A DNA stretch of 64,000 nt. Origin: Sphingomonas aurea. Its GTDB lineage: Bacteria; Pseudomonadota; Alphaproteobacteria; Sphingomonadales; Sphingomonadaceae. The notes under the pieces are model-generated. The model saw only the letters and a list, made by a program, of their open reading frames with translations. It was not told where the DNA came from and did no database searches. The translations under genes were made by a program, and so were the position numbers. Positions 35,027-43,581 of this stretch are shown here, piece after piece (position 1 is the stretch's first letter; each line of letters opens with the position of its first letter). Where the stretch lies: positions 1 to 64,000 of the forward strand of contig NZ_JAUUDS010000011.1 of the NCBI RefSeq assembly GCF_030678875.1. Direction: 5' to 3'.

Positions 35027-35530
35027 TTACTCCGCGCGCGCGGGCTCGGCCTTGCGGCGACGCGGGGCAGCGGCGGCGCCCTCGTCGGAACGCGCGACCT
35101 TGGTACCGGGCTTGCGGCCCAGACCGATCTTCTTGGCCATCGCGCGGCGGCTCTCCGAGTAATTCTCGGACACCATCGGATAGTCGGACTTCAGGCCGTA
35201 GCGCTCGCGATATTCTGCGGGGGTGAGGCCGTTGGTCGCCAGGTGGCGGCGCAGCGTCTTGTACGGCTTGCCGTCGATCAGCGAGATGATGTGATCCTTC
35301 GACGCCAGCGACTTGCGCACGCTGACCGCCGGGGTGAAGTCGCTGGCCGGAGCCTCGGCCACCGGCGCCTGCGTACCCGCACCCAGCAAAGCCGCAACGG
35401 TTTCGTGCATCTTGCCCAGGAATGCGGGCACCTCTTCGGCCGACGTACGAGTGTTGGGATTGCCCAACCAAGCAATCGTCAGTTCGGTTGCGAGTTCGAC
35501 GGCATTCGCGTCGTTGATATCGTCGGCCAT
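35027..35530 (-). CDS. MucR/Ros family transcriptional regulator lacking zinc ligands
   Basis: The product is 167 residues. The core KTLRRHLATNGLTPAEYRER and YPMVSENYSESRRAMAKKIG is the Ros/MucR DNA-binding domain, which silences AT-rich promoters in alphaproteobacteria (exopolysaccharide, motility, virulence genes). In Ros the zinc finger reads CLEC with two His in RHLTTHH. Here the first part reads SLID and the second His is Asn/Gly, so three of four ligands are missing (Ser83, Asp86, Asn100). Rhizobial homologues without zinc are known to fold and bind DNA. Start ATG follows GGAGACGTAA. An Ala/Arg-rich basic tail ends the protein. It probably represses its own gene. Confidence 0.9.
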   Translation of the reverse strand: MADDINDANAVELATELTIAWLGNPNTRTSAEEVPAFLGKMHETVAALLGAGTQAPVAEAPASDFTPAVSVRKSLASKDHIISLIDGKPYKTLRRHLATNGLTPAEYRERYGLKSDYPMVSENYSESRRAMAKKIGLGRKPGTKVARSDEGAAAAPRRRKAEPARAE

Positions 35531-35665
35531 TTACGTCTCCAAATACGCAGTCTTACCTAGCGTCCGCATTTGTGCCGTCAACATCGTTGCGACCGAAGAT
35601 CAAGCTGAAATATGTTACAATCTGTCGATAATCGTCGACAATCACCGACCGGCCGCAGAACAGTA

Positions 35666-36202
35666 TCAGCTTTCAGGCGGTCCACTCTTGCCGGCAAGCT
35701 TGTCCTTCAAGCTGGAAAACGCATTGAATGGCCGTGCTTCATCTTCGCTGACCACGCCAGCCTGGCGCAACACCGTCGCCGCATTGGGGCCACGGGGGAA
35801 AGGATCGATGGCGAGGGCCAGCGTTTCCGCCGCGGCTTCGCCCAGATCGATCGCGCTCCCCTCGATCTCGATCGTGTCGAGCGCGTCAGCCGACAGTTCG
35901 ACCTCGTCCGTCCCTTCCGCGGGCGGAACGAAGCGCAGCGCCACGGGCTCGTCGACCGCAGTGGTCAGCCGCTCGTCGGTCACCGAGCAGGCCTGTACGA
36001 CCTCTCCGGTCACCTGGCCCGTCACCAGCACGCCGCCCGCCTCGGCCCGCACCGTCAGGCGCGCTGACAGCCGGTCGATCGCGATCACGCCGAACCGCCG
36101 CGCCAGCGCCGTGCGCTCATCCGCATCGGCCTCGATCGCAACAGTCCGCTCGCCCTCGCCGATCGCGTCGAGGCGCTCGGGCCGGCTCCACTCGGGCGTC
36201 AT
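35666..36202 (-). CDS. YceD/DUF177 family protein (rRNA accumulation / ribosome assembly)
   Basis: The product is 178 residues. It has the DUF177 form: a beta-rich part (LTVRAEAGGVLVTGQVTGEV), the VQACSVT segment where a conserved Cys lies, DLGEAAAETLALAIDPFPRGP and a C-terminal basic/Gly end (LKDKLAGKSG). YceD homologues affect 23S rRNA levels. The ATG overlaps the stop of the chaperone gene (ATGA). In many bacteria this gene lies beside rpmF; it does not here. Confidence 0.85.
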   Translation of the reverse strand: MTPEWSRPERLDAIGEGERTVAIEADADERTALARRFGVIAIDRLSARLTVRAEAGGVLVTGQVTGEVVQACSVTDERLTTAVDEPVALRFVPPAEGTDEVELSADALDTIEIEGSAIDLGEAAAETLALAIDPFPRGPNAATVLRQAGVVSEDEARPFNAFSSLKDKLAGKSGPPES

Positions 36203-36714
36203 GGCAGCATCCCCTGGCGCAGCGCGTCGAGGGGGGTGTCGGCCAAGCCGGCACGTAGCGCGCGCAGAGCGTCGGCCACATGCGCCACCGCCGTGTCGGC
36301 AGGCGGCTGGCCGCGATAGAGATTGCGCGCCAATGCGGTCTCCAACGGCTCGCCCGGCCCGGCGAAGGCGTCGCGATAGGCGCCCAGCCTCCCGCCGAGC
36401 GCCGCCATCATCTTGCCGACATGCTTGCCGACGGTGATGTCGCCGATGCCGATCTGGCGCAGCTGCGCGTCCATGTCGTCGACGAAATGTTCGGTCAGAT
36501 GCGCGGCGGGCGCGGCGCCGTCCGCCTCGCCCTCCAGCCGCAGCAGGACCATCGACAGAACCGCGGCGATCATGTCGAACCTGCCGTCGACCGTGTCGGG
36601 CACCGCGCCTGCCAGATACCAGTATTCGGCCCGCGCGCGCAGCACCACCGCATTGTACAGCGGCAGCCACGCCTCGTCCCGCTTCTTGCCCCATAGCGAT
36701 TGCAGCCAGCCCAC
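36199..36714 (-). CDS. Ubiquinol-cytochrome c chaperone family protein (CBP3-like)
   Basis: The product is about 171 residues. LPLYNAVVLRARAEYWYLAG, TVDGRFDMIAAVLSMVLLRL and EHFVDDMDAQLRQIGIGD with VGKHVGKMMAALGGRLGAYR are the CBP3/UQCC1 signature blocks. Mitochondrial homologues assist cytochrome b assembly in complex III. The GTG at 36714 (reading MGWLQSLWG) is chosen, with GGGAAGACGG upstream; earlier in-frame sequence is basic and non-conserved and would run into the bamE promoter. It is coupled to yceD by ATGA and divergent from bamE, a gene order common in sphingomonads. Confidence 0.85.
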   Translation of the reverse strand: MGWLQSLWGKKRDEAWLPLYNAVVLRARAEYWYLAGAVPDTVDGRFDMIAAVLSMVLLRLEGEADGAAPAAHLTEHFVDDMDAQLRQIGIGDITVGKHVGKMMAALGGRLGAYRDAFAGPGEPLETALARNLYRGQPPADTAVAHVADALRALRAGLADTPLDALRQGMLP

Positions 36715-36856
36715 ACCCGTCTTCCCGATCCTGACCGGCGGCTTGTGCGCGGCCGGCTCCTCGCATATCGAGGCGATCGGCGGCCGATGCAATCGCGGGC
36801 CGGCTCGCCCTGTTCGACGCTGTCGCCGTCTCGTCGCCCGCGCGGAGTTGCCCCCA

Positions 36857-37342
36857 ATGTCCTCCCTCCCTGTCCGCGTCGCCGTCACGGCGAGCCTCGT
36901 GGCCGGCCTCCTCGCCACCGGCTGCACGCCGCTCCGGTCGCACCAGGGTTATGTCATCGACGCCGATCTGGTGAATTCGGTGCAACCGGGCGTCGACAAC
37001 CGCCAATCTGTGCAGCAGGTGCTGGGCCAGCCGACCATTGCCAGCCAGTTCGGCGCGGGCGACTGGTATTACGTCTCGCGCGACAGCCGCAATTACGGGT
37101 TCCAGACGCCCAAGGTCCGCGACCAGACGACCATCCAGATCAGCTTCGACAAGGCCGGCACCGTCACCGCGATCCGTCGCGGCGGCATGGCGCAGGTCGC
37201 GGCGATCTCGCCCTATGGCAAGAAGACGCCGACCCTAGGCCGCCAGCGCGGCTTCTTCGAGGATCTGTTCGGCAATATCGGCACGGTCGGGGCCGCGGGC
37301 GGCATGGGCGGCAGCACCGGCGGCAATCGCGACACACCGTAA
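36857..37342 (+). CDS. bamE: Outer-membrane protein assembly factor BamE (SmpA/OmlA)
   Basis: The product is 161 residues. A lipoprotein signal ends LLATGC. The SmpA/OmlA domain (LVNSVQPGVDNRQSVQQVLG, GDWYYVSRDSRNYGFQTPKV, TIQISFDKAGTVTAI) follows. A Gly-rich tail of about 35 residues ends it. It is a lipoprotein subunit of the BAM complex that inserts beta-barrels into the outer membrane. The ATG at 36857 is chosen as nearest to the signal; it has no strong ribosome site. Confidence 0.92.
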   Translation: MSSLPVRVAVTASLVAGLLATGCTPLRSHQGYVIDADLVNSVQPGVDNRQSVQQVLGQPTIASQFGAGDWYYVSRDSRNYGFQTPKVRDQTTIQISFDKAGTVTAIRRGGMAQVAAISPYGKKTPTLGRQRGFFEDLFGNIGTVGAAGGMGGSTGGNRDTP

Positions 37343-37406
37343 CGGCGCTATCTAACGCGCTCGCGCGTGTGGGGCGGGGCCGGCACCGCCATCCACGAAC
37401 ACGTTT

Positions 37407-37438
37407 GGCCGCGCCGCCTGCTACGCAGCGGCGCGGCC
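37407..37438. terminator. Strong hairpin after bamE
   Basis: A perfect 11-bp stem (GGCCGCGCCGC / GCGGCGCGGCC) with a 10-nt loop lies in the 261-bp gap after bamE. No T-run follows. It may still slow transcription or stabilise the 3' end. Confidence 0.45.
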
Positions 37439-37603
37439 GGGCCGTGCTTGGAACCGGCACCGATCCCGGAAAGGGGGAGGGATCACCGCGCCAAACGCAC
37501 CAGTCCCGCTTTGGTTCGGCACGCAGAAAAGTCCTGAAAACACCGCGTTGATGCCCATGCCCGGTTCCTCCATTCCGGTGGGATAGGGGCTCGGGGGGAG
37601 CGC

Positions 37604-38947
37604 ATGGACACGATCGACCTGCTCGTCCGGGAGGCGATGCTGTTTGCGGCAGTCGGCCTGCTGGTCGGCGGCATCGACGATCTGGCGGTGGACCTGCTCT
37701 ACTGGCTGCGGCGGATCTGGCGATGCCGCCGGCCCGCGGCGACGGTGGCCGGACTGCCCGTACCCGGCCGCCCAGGCCGACTGTTCGTGTTCGTGCCCGC
37801 CTGGGACGAGGAGCCGGTGATCGCCGCGATGCTCGCGACCGCCCTCGCCCGCTACGACCATCCCGATTTCGCCATCCATGTCGGGCTCTATCCGAATGAC
37901 GCGGCGACGATCGCGGCGGCCCGCACCGTGGCCGATCGCGACCGCCGCGTCCGGCTGGTCATCGGCCCCCGCCCCGGCCCGACGACCAAGGCCGACTGCC
38001 TGAACAGCCTGTGGCGCGACCTGATGTCGCTCGACCGGCCCGCGAAGGCCGTGATCCTCCACGATGCCGAGGACGTGGTCCATCCCGACGAGCTGCGCGT
38101 CTTCGACTCGCTGATCGAGCGGCATGGCGTCGTGCAATTGCCGGTGCTGCCGCTGATCGCACCCGGCTCGATCGTGGGTGCGCACTATGCCGACGATTTC
38201 GCGCAGGCGCATGCCAATCACCTCGCCGTCCGCACCGCGCTGGGCGCAGGCATGCCGCTGGCGGGCACCGGCTGCGCGATCGCCGTCGAGACGCTGGCGG
38301 GGCTGGCAGCGGGCAATGGCGGCGACCCGTTCGACCCCGACAGCCTGGTCGAGGACTATGAACTCGGGCTGCGCATCGCCGCGCTCGGGCATGGTGCGAT
38401 CTTCGCGCGGCTGCTCGACGCCGATGGCGAGATCGTCGCGGTGCGCGCCTATTTCCCCGACACGCTGGCGGCGGCCGTGAAGCAGAAGGCACGCTGGATC
38501 ACCGGCATCGCGCTTGCCGGTTGGGACCGGACCGGCTGGGGACGCCCGCTCGCCATCATGGAACACTGGTGGCGTGCGCGGGACCGGCGCACGCCGCTCG
38601 CCATGCTGCTGCTGCTCGTCGCCTATCTGGCCGTTCCCGCCTGGCTGGCGAGCGCGGTCGGCCACTGGTGGACCGGCACGCCGGTCGCGCCGCTGCCGCC
38701 GCTGCTGCGCACGCTGCTCGCGATCAACGCCGGGCTGCTGGCGTGGCGTATAGCGATGCGGGCGATCTTCACCGCCCAGGCTTATGGCTGGCGGCAGGGC
38801 TTCTGGTCGGTGCCGCGACTGTTGGTGGGCAATCTCGTCGCGATGCTCGCGGCGGCGCGAGCGATCCGCCGCTATGTCGCGATGATGCGCGGCCGGCCGC
38901 TCGCCTGGGAGAAGACCGCGCATGTCTTCCCGGACGCGCCCGCGTGA
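37604..38947 (+). CDS. Family 2 glycosyltransferase, NfrB-like, membrane bound
   Basis: The product is 447 residues. A membrane segment near the N-terminus (MLFAAVGLLVGGIDDLAVDL) is followed by a GT2 catalytic domain. Visible motifs are VFVPAWDEEPVI, the nucleotide-sugar site HDAEDVVHPDE, catalytic EDYELGLRI and QKARW of Q/RxxRW. At least two more membrane segments follow (PLAMLLLLVAYLAVPAWLA and LLRTLLAINAGLLA). It resembles the GT part of NfrB, the inner-membrane protein of the phage N4 receptor / NGR glycan pathway, but lacks NfrB's C-terminal c-di-GMP-binding region. It overlaps the next gene by 4 bp (GTGA), whose product resembles the end of NfrA. Confidence 0.86.
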   Translation: MDTIDLLVREAMLFAAVGLLVGGIDDLAVDLLYWLRRIWRCRRPAATVAGLPVPGRPGRLFVFVPAWDEEPVIAAMLATALARYDHPDFAIHVGLYPNDAATIAAARTVADRDRRVRLVIGPRPGPTTKADCLNSLWRDLMSLDRPAKAVILHDAEDVVHPDELRVFDSLIERHGVVQLPVLPLIAPGSIVGAHYADDFAQAHANHLAVRTALGAGMPLAGTGCAIAVETLAGLAAGNGGDPFDPDSLVEDYELGLRIAALGHGAIFARLLDADGEIVAVRAYFPDTLAAAVKQKARWITGIALAGWDRTGWGRPLAIMEHWWRARDRRTPLAMLLLLVAYLAVPAWLASAVGHWWTGTPVAPLPPLLRTLLAINAGLLAWRIAMRAIFTAQAYGWRQGFWSVPRLLVGNLVAMLAAARAIRRYVAMMRGRPLAWEKTAHVFPDAPA

Positions 38948-39906
38948 CCGGCCGGCCGCTCCGCTTCCTGGGCCTGATCGTCATGGGCTGGAGCGGCGTG
39001 CGCGTCGCGATCCTGTGGCCGAGCGTCGACTCGGTGCCCGCGCTGATCCGCGCGATCGCACCGCCGGTCGCTGCCGCCACGGCCTTCTATGCCGAGGCGC
39101 CTGTGACCCGACCTGTCGTGGCCCATGCGCCGACAGCCGCGACACCGACCAAGATCGTGCCGATCGCGTCCGCGATACCAACGCCTGCGACGACGTCGCC
39201 TCCGACGCCCGCCGCTCGGCCGGCAGAGCCTGATCTCCCGCGGTCGCTGCGCCTGCCGTCCCTCTCGCCGACCAGCAAGCCGGGTCGCTGGTCGGCCAGC
39301 CTCTGGGCGATCGGCCGCACCGGGCTGGCCGAGACGCGGCCCGGCAATCAGCTCGGCGGCTCGCAGGCCGGCATCCGCCTGCGCTACACGTTCGACCGCA
39401 CGCACCGGCTCGCGGCATCGGCGCGATTCGCAACGGCGCTCGACGGCGGCGCGCGAGAGGCGGCGTTCGGGCTCGACTGGCAACCGACCGCCGCCCCGGT
39501 CCACCTGCTGGTCGAGCAGCGCGTCGCCCTGAATGGAGGCCGCGGCGGGCCGGCGGCGCTGGTGGTAGCCGGCCTCGACCCGCACCCGCTGCCGCTCGGA
39601 CTGACAGCGGAAGCCTATGCGCAGGCCGGTGCTGTCGTTCGTGGCCGGCTGGACGGATTCGCGGACGGCGCGGTTCGCGTGACACGGCCTGTCACCACTG
39701 CCGGCGGCCTGCGGCTCGACCTCGGCATCGGTGGCTGGGCGGGTGCGCAGCGCGGCGCTGCCCGCGTCGACATCGGCCCAACCGCCTCGCTTGGTGTGCC
39801 AATGCACGGTCGCGTGATCCGCCTGACGCTCGATTGGCGACAGCGGATCGCGGGCGACGCGCGGCCCGGCTCTGGTCCCGCCCTGACCCTTGGCACCGAC
39901 CTGTAG
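38944..39906 (+). CDS. NfrA C-terminal-domain-like protein
   Basis: The product is 320 residues. It starts with an N-terminal hydrophobic helix (FLGLIVMGWSGVRVAIL), then a Pro/Ala/Thr-rich linker of about 50 residues, then a beta-rich domain (GRWSASLWAIGRTG, LGGSQAGIRLRYTF, GLTAEAYAQAGAV, RVDIGPTASLGVP, GSGPALTLGTDL). The last block matches the NfrA C-terminal domain as I know it. E. coli NfrA is a much larger outer-membrane protein with an additional TPR part, which is absent here. It is coupled to the NfrB-like transferase by a GTGA overlap (GTG start). The pair probably makes and exports a surface glycan. Confidence 0.75.
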   Translation: MTGRPLRFLGLIVMGWSGVRVAILWPSVDSVPALIRAIAPPVAAATAFYAEAPVTRPVVAHAPTAATPTKIVPIASAIPTPATTSPPTPAARPAEPDLPRSLRLPSLSPTSKPGRWSASLWAIGRTGLAETRPGNQLGGSQAGIRLRYTFDRTHRLAASARFATALDGGAREAAFGLDWQPTAAPVHLLVEQRVALNGGRGGPAALVVAGLDPHPLPLGLTAEAYAQAGAVVRGRLDGFADGAVRVTRPVTTAGGLRLDLGIGGWAGAQRGAARVDIGPTASLGVPMHGRVIRLTLDWRQRIAGDARPGSGPALTLGTDL

Positions 39907-40007
39907 AAGCCAAACCGTCCCTGAACGACGCGATCAAGCACCGTTCAACTCACCGCGCCTATGCCGAAATGGCGCGTTTTCATTCACCTTCGCGCGCACC
40001 ACCTTCA

Positions 40008-40042
40008 CGGCCCGGCGGCGCGATCCGCCGGGCCGCCTTTTT
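40008..40042 (+). terminator. Rho-independent terminator after the Nfr-like pair
   Basis: A perfect 11-bp stem (CGGCCCGGCGG / CCGCCGGGCCG) with loop CGCGAT is followed by CCTTTTTG. It ends the two-gene transcript. Confidence 0.85.
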
Positions 40043-40090
40043 GTACTCGTGCGATTGGCGCGGAGGCCATAGCGTCCTAGGAGAGCGGGC

Positions 40091-41005
40091 GTGGATCTCT
40101 ACCTTCCGGTCGCGAACCTGTCGGTCAACGCCCTGGTGATCGTGCTGCTCGGCGGCGGGGTCGGCCTGTTGTCGGGCATGTTCGGGGTCGGCGGCGGGTT
40201 CCTGACCACGCCGCTGCTGATCGTCTACGGCATCCCCCCCACTGTCGCCGCCGCCTCCTCGGCCAGCCAGGTCACCGGTGCCAGCGTGTCGGGCGTCTTC
40301 GCGCATGTCCGCCGCGGCGGGGTCGATTTCAAGATGGGCGGGGTGCTGGTCGCGGGCGGCGTGCTGGGCACCTTTGCCGGCGCGTGGATCTTCAAGCTGC
40401 TCCAGGCGCTCGGCCAGATCGATACGGTGATCGCGATCGTCTATGTCGTGATGCTCGGCTCGATCGGCGGGCTGATGGCGCGCGAGGCGCTGTCGGCGAT
40501 CGTCCGCAGCCGCCGGGGCCACGCGCCGCGCGCGGCGAAGCGCCGCCATCACCCGCTGGTCGCGGCGCTGCCGTTCCGCACCCGGTTCTACGCCTCGGGC
40601 CTCTACATCTCGCCGCTGGCGCCGCTGCTGCTGGGCTTCGTGACCGGTGTGCTGACCATCCTGCTGGGCATCGGCGGCGGGTTCATCCTGGTGCCGGCGA
40701 TGATCTACCTGATCGGCATGGCGACCGGCGTGGTGGTCGGGACCAGCCTGTTCCAGACGCTGTTCGTCACCGCCGTCGCGACGATGGTCCATGCGACGAC
40801 GACGCACGCGGTCGACATCGTGCTTGCCGGGCTGCTGCTGGTCGGCTCGGTCACCGGCGCGCAGATCGGCGCGCGGCTGGCGAACCGCATCCGCCCCGAA
40901 TATCTTCGCCTCGCGCTGGCGCTGATGGTGCTGGCAGTCGGGGTGCGGATCCTGCTGGGGCTCGTGTGGCGGCCCGAGGAGATCTTCTCGGTAACGCTGT
41001 CGTGA
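40091..41005 (+). CDS. TauE/SafE family sulfite exporter-like membrane protein
   Basis: The product is 304 residues with about eight hydrophobic segments. The Gly-rich repeats at the start of each half are characteristic (GVGLLSGMFGVGGGFLTTPL and VTGVLTILLGIGGGFILVPA). Family members move sulfite, sulfonates or organosulfur anions. GTG start at 40091 with AGGAGAGCGGG. Coupled (GTGA overlap) to the TIGR02186 gene, a standard alphaproteobacterial pair. Confidence 0.9.
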   Translation: MDLYLPVANLSVNALVIVLLGGGVGLLSGMFGVGGGFLTTPLLIVYGIPPTVAAASSASQVTGASVSGVFAHVRRGGVDFKMGGVLVAGGVLGTFAGAWIFKLLQALGQIDTVIAIVYVVMLGSIGGLMAREALSAIVRSRRGHAPRAAKRRHHPLVAALPFRTRFYASGLYISPLAPLLLGFVTGVLTILLGIGGGFILVPAMIYLIGMATGVVVGTSLFQTLFVTAVATMVHATTTHAVDIVLAGLLLVGSVTGAQIGARLANRIRPEYLRLALALMVLAVGVRILLGLVWRPEEIFSVTLS

Positions 41006-41766
41006 GGGCGCGTGCCGCCCTGCTCGTCGTCGCCGCGCCGCTGGCGATGGGGCAGGCAAAGCCGGTGCTGGTGCCCGACGTGTCGCAGCGGGCAATCGAT
41101 ATCGCCTACAGCTTCACGGGCGCCGACCTGCTGCTGTTCGGCGCGATCCTCTATCCCGGCGGCCGCGTGCCCGTGGGCGAGAAGCCGGCCGACATCGTCG
41201 TCGTCGTGAAGGGCCCGACCCAGTCGATCCTGCTGCGCGAGAAGGAAAAGGTCGCCGGCATCTGGGTCAACGCCGCCAGCGCCCGCTATCGCTCCGCTCC
41301 CTCCTTCTACGCCATCGCCTCGTCGCGGCCGATCGCCGACATCGTCGACGATCGCGCACGCGCGATCTACGAATTGGGCCTCGACAGCCTGCAGCTCTCG
41401 CCCGTCTCGACCGCCGCGCCGGATGTGCAGCAGCGCTTCGGACGCGGGCTCGTCGACCTGAAGAGCCGCGCCGGGCTCTATCTGGAGAACCCGCGTGCGG
41501 TGGAGATCACCGACAGCGTCCTCTACCGCGCCCGTGTCACCATCCCGGCGCGCGTCCCGGTAGGGCGCTTCACCGCCGAGACCTTCCTGATCCGCGACGG
41601 CCGTGTGCTGGCGGCGGCGGTGCGCGACATCGACATCCGCAAGTCGGGTTTCGAGCGGTTCGTCGCGCGGGCCGCGGAACGGGCGGGACTGCTCTACGGC
41701 GCGGTCGCGGTGGTCCTGTCGGTGGGGCTGGGATGGATCGCCGGCGCGGTCGCACGGCGTTTCTAA
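41002..41766 (+). CDS. TIGR02186 family protein (Alph_Pro_TM, PF09608)
   Basis: The product is 254 residues. An N-terminal signal-like stretch (AALLVVAAPLAMG) precedes a beta-rich periplasmic domain (LVPDVSQRAIDIAYSFTGAD, DIVVVVKGPTQS, GIWVNAASARYRSAPSFYAI) and a C-terminal membrane segment (LLYGAVAVVLSVGLGWIAGA). It is almost always next to TauE/SafE, so it probably partners with the exporter. Its function is unknown. GTG start overlaps the stop of the exporter. Confidence 0.85.
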   Translation: MRARAALLVVAAPLAMGQAKPVLVPDVSQRAIDIAYSFTGADLLLFGAILYPGGRVPVGEKPADIVVVVKGPTQSILLREKEKVAGIWVNAASARYRSAPSFYAIASSRPIADIVDDRARAIYELGLDSLQLSPVSTAAPDVQQRFGRGLVDLKSRAGLYLENPRAVEITDSVLYRARVTIPARVPVGRFTAETFLIRDGRVLAAAVRDIDIRKSGFERFVARAAERAGLLYGAVAVVLSVGLGWIAGAVARRF

Positions 41767-41832
41767 GTCCACGCTTAATTTACCGATGCCGCGCTAGGCC
41801 GTTCTCGAAACAAGAGAAAGCAGCGCCGCGCG

Positions 41833-43479
41833 ATGAGCCAGATGTTCGGATCGGAAGCGTTCGCCGGCGCCACGCCGCTGACGACCCACGCGGCGATCGG
41901 CTGCGTGCTGGCGATTGCCGGCTCGTCGAGCCGCGTGCTGCTCGACCGGGCCGCCATCGCGGCAATCGCCGACGATCCTGATACGGTCGCGGCGGCGGCA
42001 GGACAGGTCGGCAGCCAGGTCAAGATGCGGATCGGCAGCACCTGGCTTGTCGCCAACATTCGCGCCCTGAAACTGGAGGATGCCGCCGGCACGCTGGTCG
42101 CCGCCGACATCGATTTTCTGGGCGAGGGTGAGGAGGAACGGCTGACCGGCAAGCTCTACAGCTTCCGGCGCGGCGTCACCCGCTATCCGATGCCGGGATG
42201 CGAGATCTATCCGGTGACCACCGCCGACCTGCGCCAGGTCTATTCGGCCACCGACCGACCGCACATCCAGATCGGCAACGTCTATCCGACCGCCGACGTC
42301 CGCGCCGCGCTTCAGGTCGACGCGCTGCTGGGCAAGCATTTCGCACTGGTCGGTTCGACCGGTACGGGCAAGTCGACCGCTGCTGCGCTGATCCTGCATC
42401 GCATCTGCGATCTGGCGCCGCAGGGCCATATCGTCATGATCGATCCGCACGGCGAATATGCCGCTGCCTTCCGCGGCAACGGCGCGATCTACGATGTCGG
42501 CAATCTGCAGATGCCGTACTGGCTGATGAACTTCGAAGAGCATTGCGAGGTGTTCCTCACGGGCGCTGGGTCGCAGCGCCAGGTCGATGCCGACATCCTC
42601 GCCAAGTGCCTGCTCGCCGCCAAGTCCAAGGGGCGGTTGGGCCAGGAGATCGGCAAGCTGACCGTCGACGCGCCGGTCCCCTATCTGCTGTCCGACCTGA
42701 CCGGCATCATCACGACCGAGATGGGCAAGCTCGACCGTGCCGGCGACACCGCCCCCTATCTGCGGCTGAAGACCAAGATCGACGAGATCAAGTCCGACCC
42801 GCGCTACGGCTTCATGTTCTCCGGCATGCTCGTCGCTGATACGATGGCCGATTTTCTCGCCCGCATCTTCCGCATGGGTGGCGATGGCAAGCCGATCTCG
42901 ATCGTCGACGTGTCTGGTGTGCCGTCGGACATCACCGCGGTCGTCGTCGCGGTGCTGAGCCGCATGACGTTCGACTTCGCGATCTGGGCACGCAATGAGC
43001 CCCAGCGCCCGATCCTGCTCGTCTGCGAGGAGGCGCACCGCTACATCCCCGCCGGGCGCGAGACGGACAATGCGGTCGGCCGCGTGCTCGGCCGGATCGC
43101 GAAGGAAGGGCGCAAATACGGCGTTTCGCTCGGCCTCGTGACCCAGCGGCCGTCGGATCTGGCAGAGGGCGTGCTGTCGCAGTGCGGCACGATCATCGCG
43201 ATGCGGCTGAACAACGATCGCGACCAGGCCTTCGTCAAGGCGGCGATGCCCGAGGGTGCGCGCGGCTTCCTCGATTCGATCCCGGCACTGCGTAACCGCG
43301 AGTGCATCATCTGCGGCGAGGGCGTGTCGATCCCGATCCGTGTGGCGTTCGACGCGCTGGAGGAGAATCGCCGCCCCGCGTCGGACGATCCGCTGTTCTC
43401 GCAACTGTGGAGGGAAACGGGCGGAGAGGACGGGATCCTGGAGCGAACGATCAAGCGCTGGCGTGCGCAGGGCCGCTAA
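41833..43479 (+). CDS. HerA/DUF87 family ATPase
   Basis: The product is 548 residues. A beta-barrel HAS-like N-domain precedes the HerA ATPase core with Walker A GSTGTGKST, DPHGEYA, Walker B LLVCEEAHRYIP, and the sensor-like GLVTQRPSDL with LSQCGTIIAMRLNN. HerA proteins are hexameric DNA translocases, usually with the nuclease NurA in archaea; in bacteria some partner with Sir2 or other nucleases in phage defence. No such partner is adjacent, so a housekeeping DNA-processing role is as likely. It is a single-gene unit after a 66-bp gap. Confidence 0.88.
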   Translation: MSQMFGSEAFAGATPLTTHAAIGCVLAIAGSSSRVLLDRAAIAAIADDPDTVAAAAGQVGSQVKMRIGSTWLVANIRALKLEDAAGTLVAADIDFLGEGEEERLTGKLYSFRRGVTRYPMPGCEIYPVTTADLRQVYSATDRPHIQIGNVYPTADVRAALQVDALLGKHFALVGSTGTGKSTAAALILHRICDLAPQGHIVMIDPHGEYAAAFRGNGAIYDVGNLQMPYWLMNFEEHCEVFLTGAGSQRQVDADILAKCLLAAKSKGRLGQEIGKLTVDAPVPYLLSDLTGIITTEMGKLDRAGDTAPYLRLKTKIDEIKSDPRYGFMFSGMLVADTMADFLARIFRMGGDGKPISIVDVSGVPSDITAVVVAVLSRMTFDFAIWARNEPQRPILLVCEEAHRYIPAGRETDNAVGRVLGRIAKEGRKYGVSLGLVTQRPSDLAEGVLSQCGTIIAMRLNNDRDQAFVKAAMPEGARGFLDSIPALRNRECIICGEGVSIPIRVAFDALEENRRPASDDPLFSQLWRETGGEDGILERTIKRWRAQGR

Positions 43480-43515
43480 GCCGGTATCGGCGGACCCCGC
43501 CACGTCGCCGACCAC

Positions 43516-43548
43516 AAAAAGGGGCCGCCGGTCGAAACCGACAGCCCC
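43516..43548 (-). terminator. Terminator of the PEP-CTERM gene
   Basis: On the minus strand a 12-bp stem with two mismatches (arms 43537-43548 and 43521-43532) and loop TTCG is followed by TTTTT. A second small palindrome (GTTATCC-CAA-GGATAAC, 43555-43571) lies between it and the gene stop. Confidence 0.75.
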
Positions 43549-43581
43549 CCTTCAGTTATCCCAAGGATAACGGATGCGCGA

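Noticed and set aside
41833-43479. HerA gene as the core of a Sir2-HerA or NurA-HerA defence system
   Set aside because: No nuclease or Sir2 gene lies beside it; the neighbours are housekeeping or surface genes.
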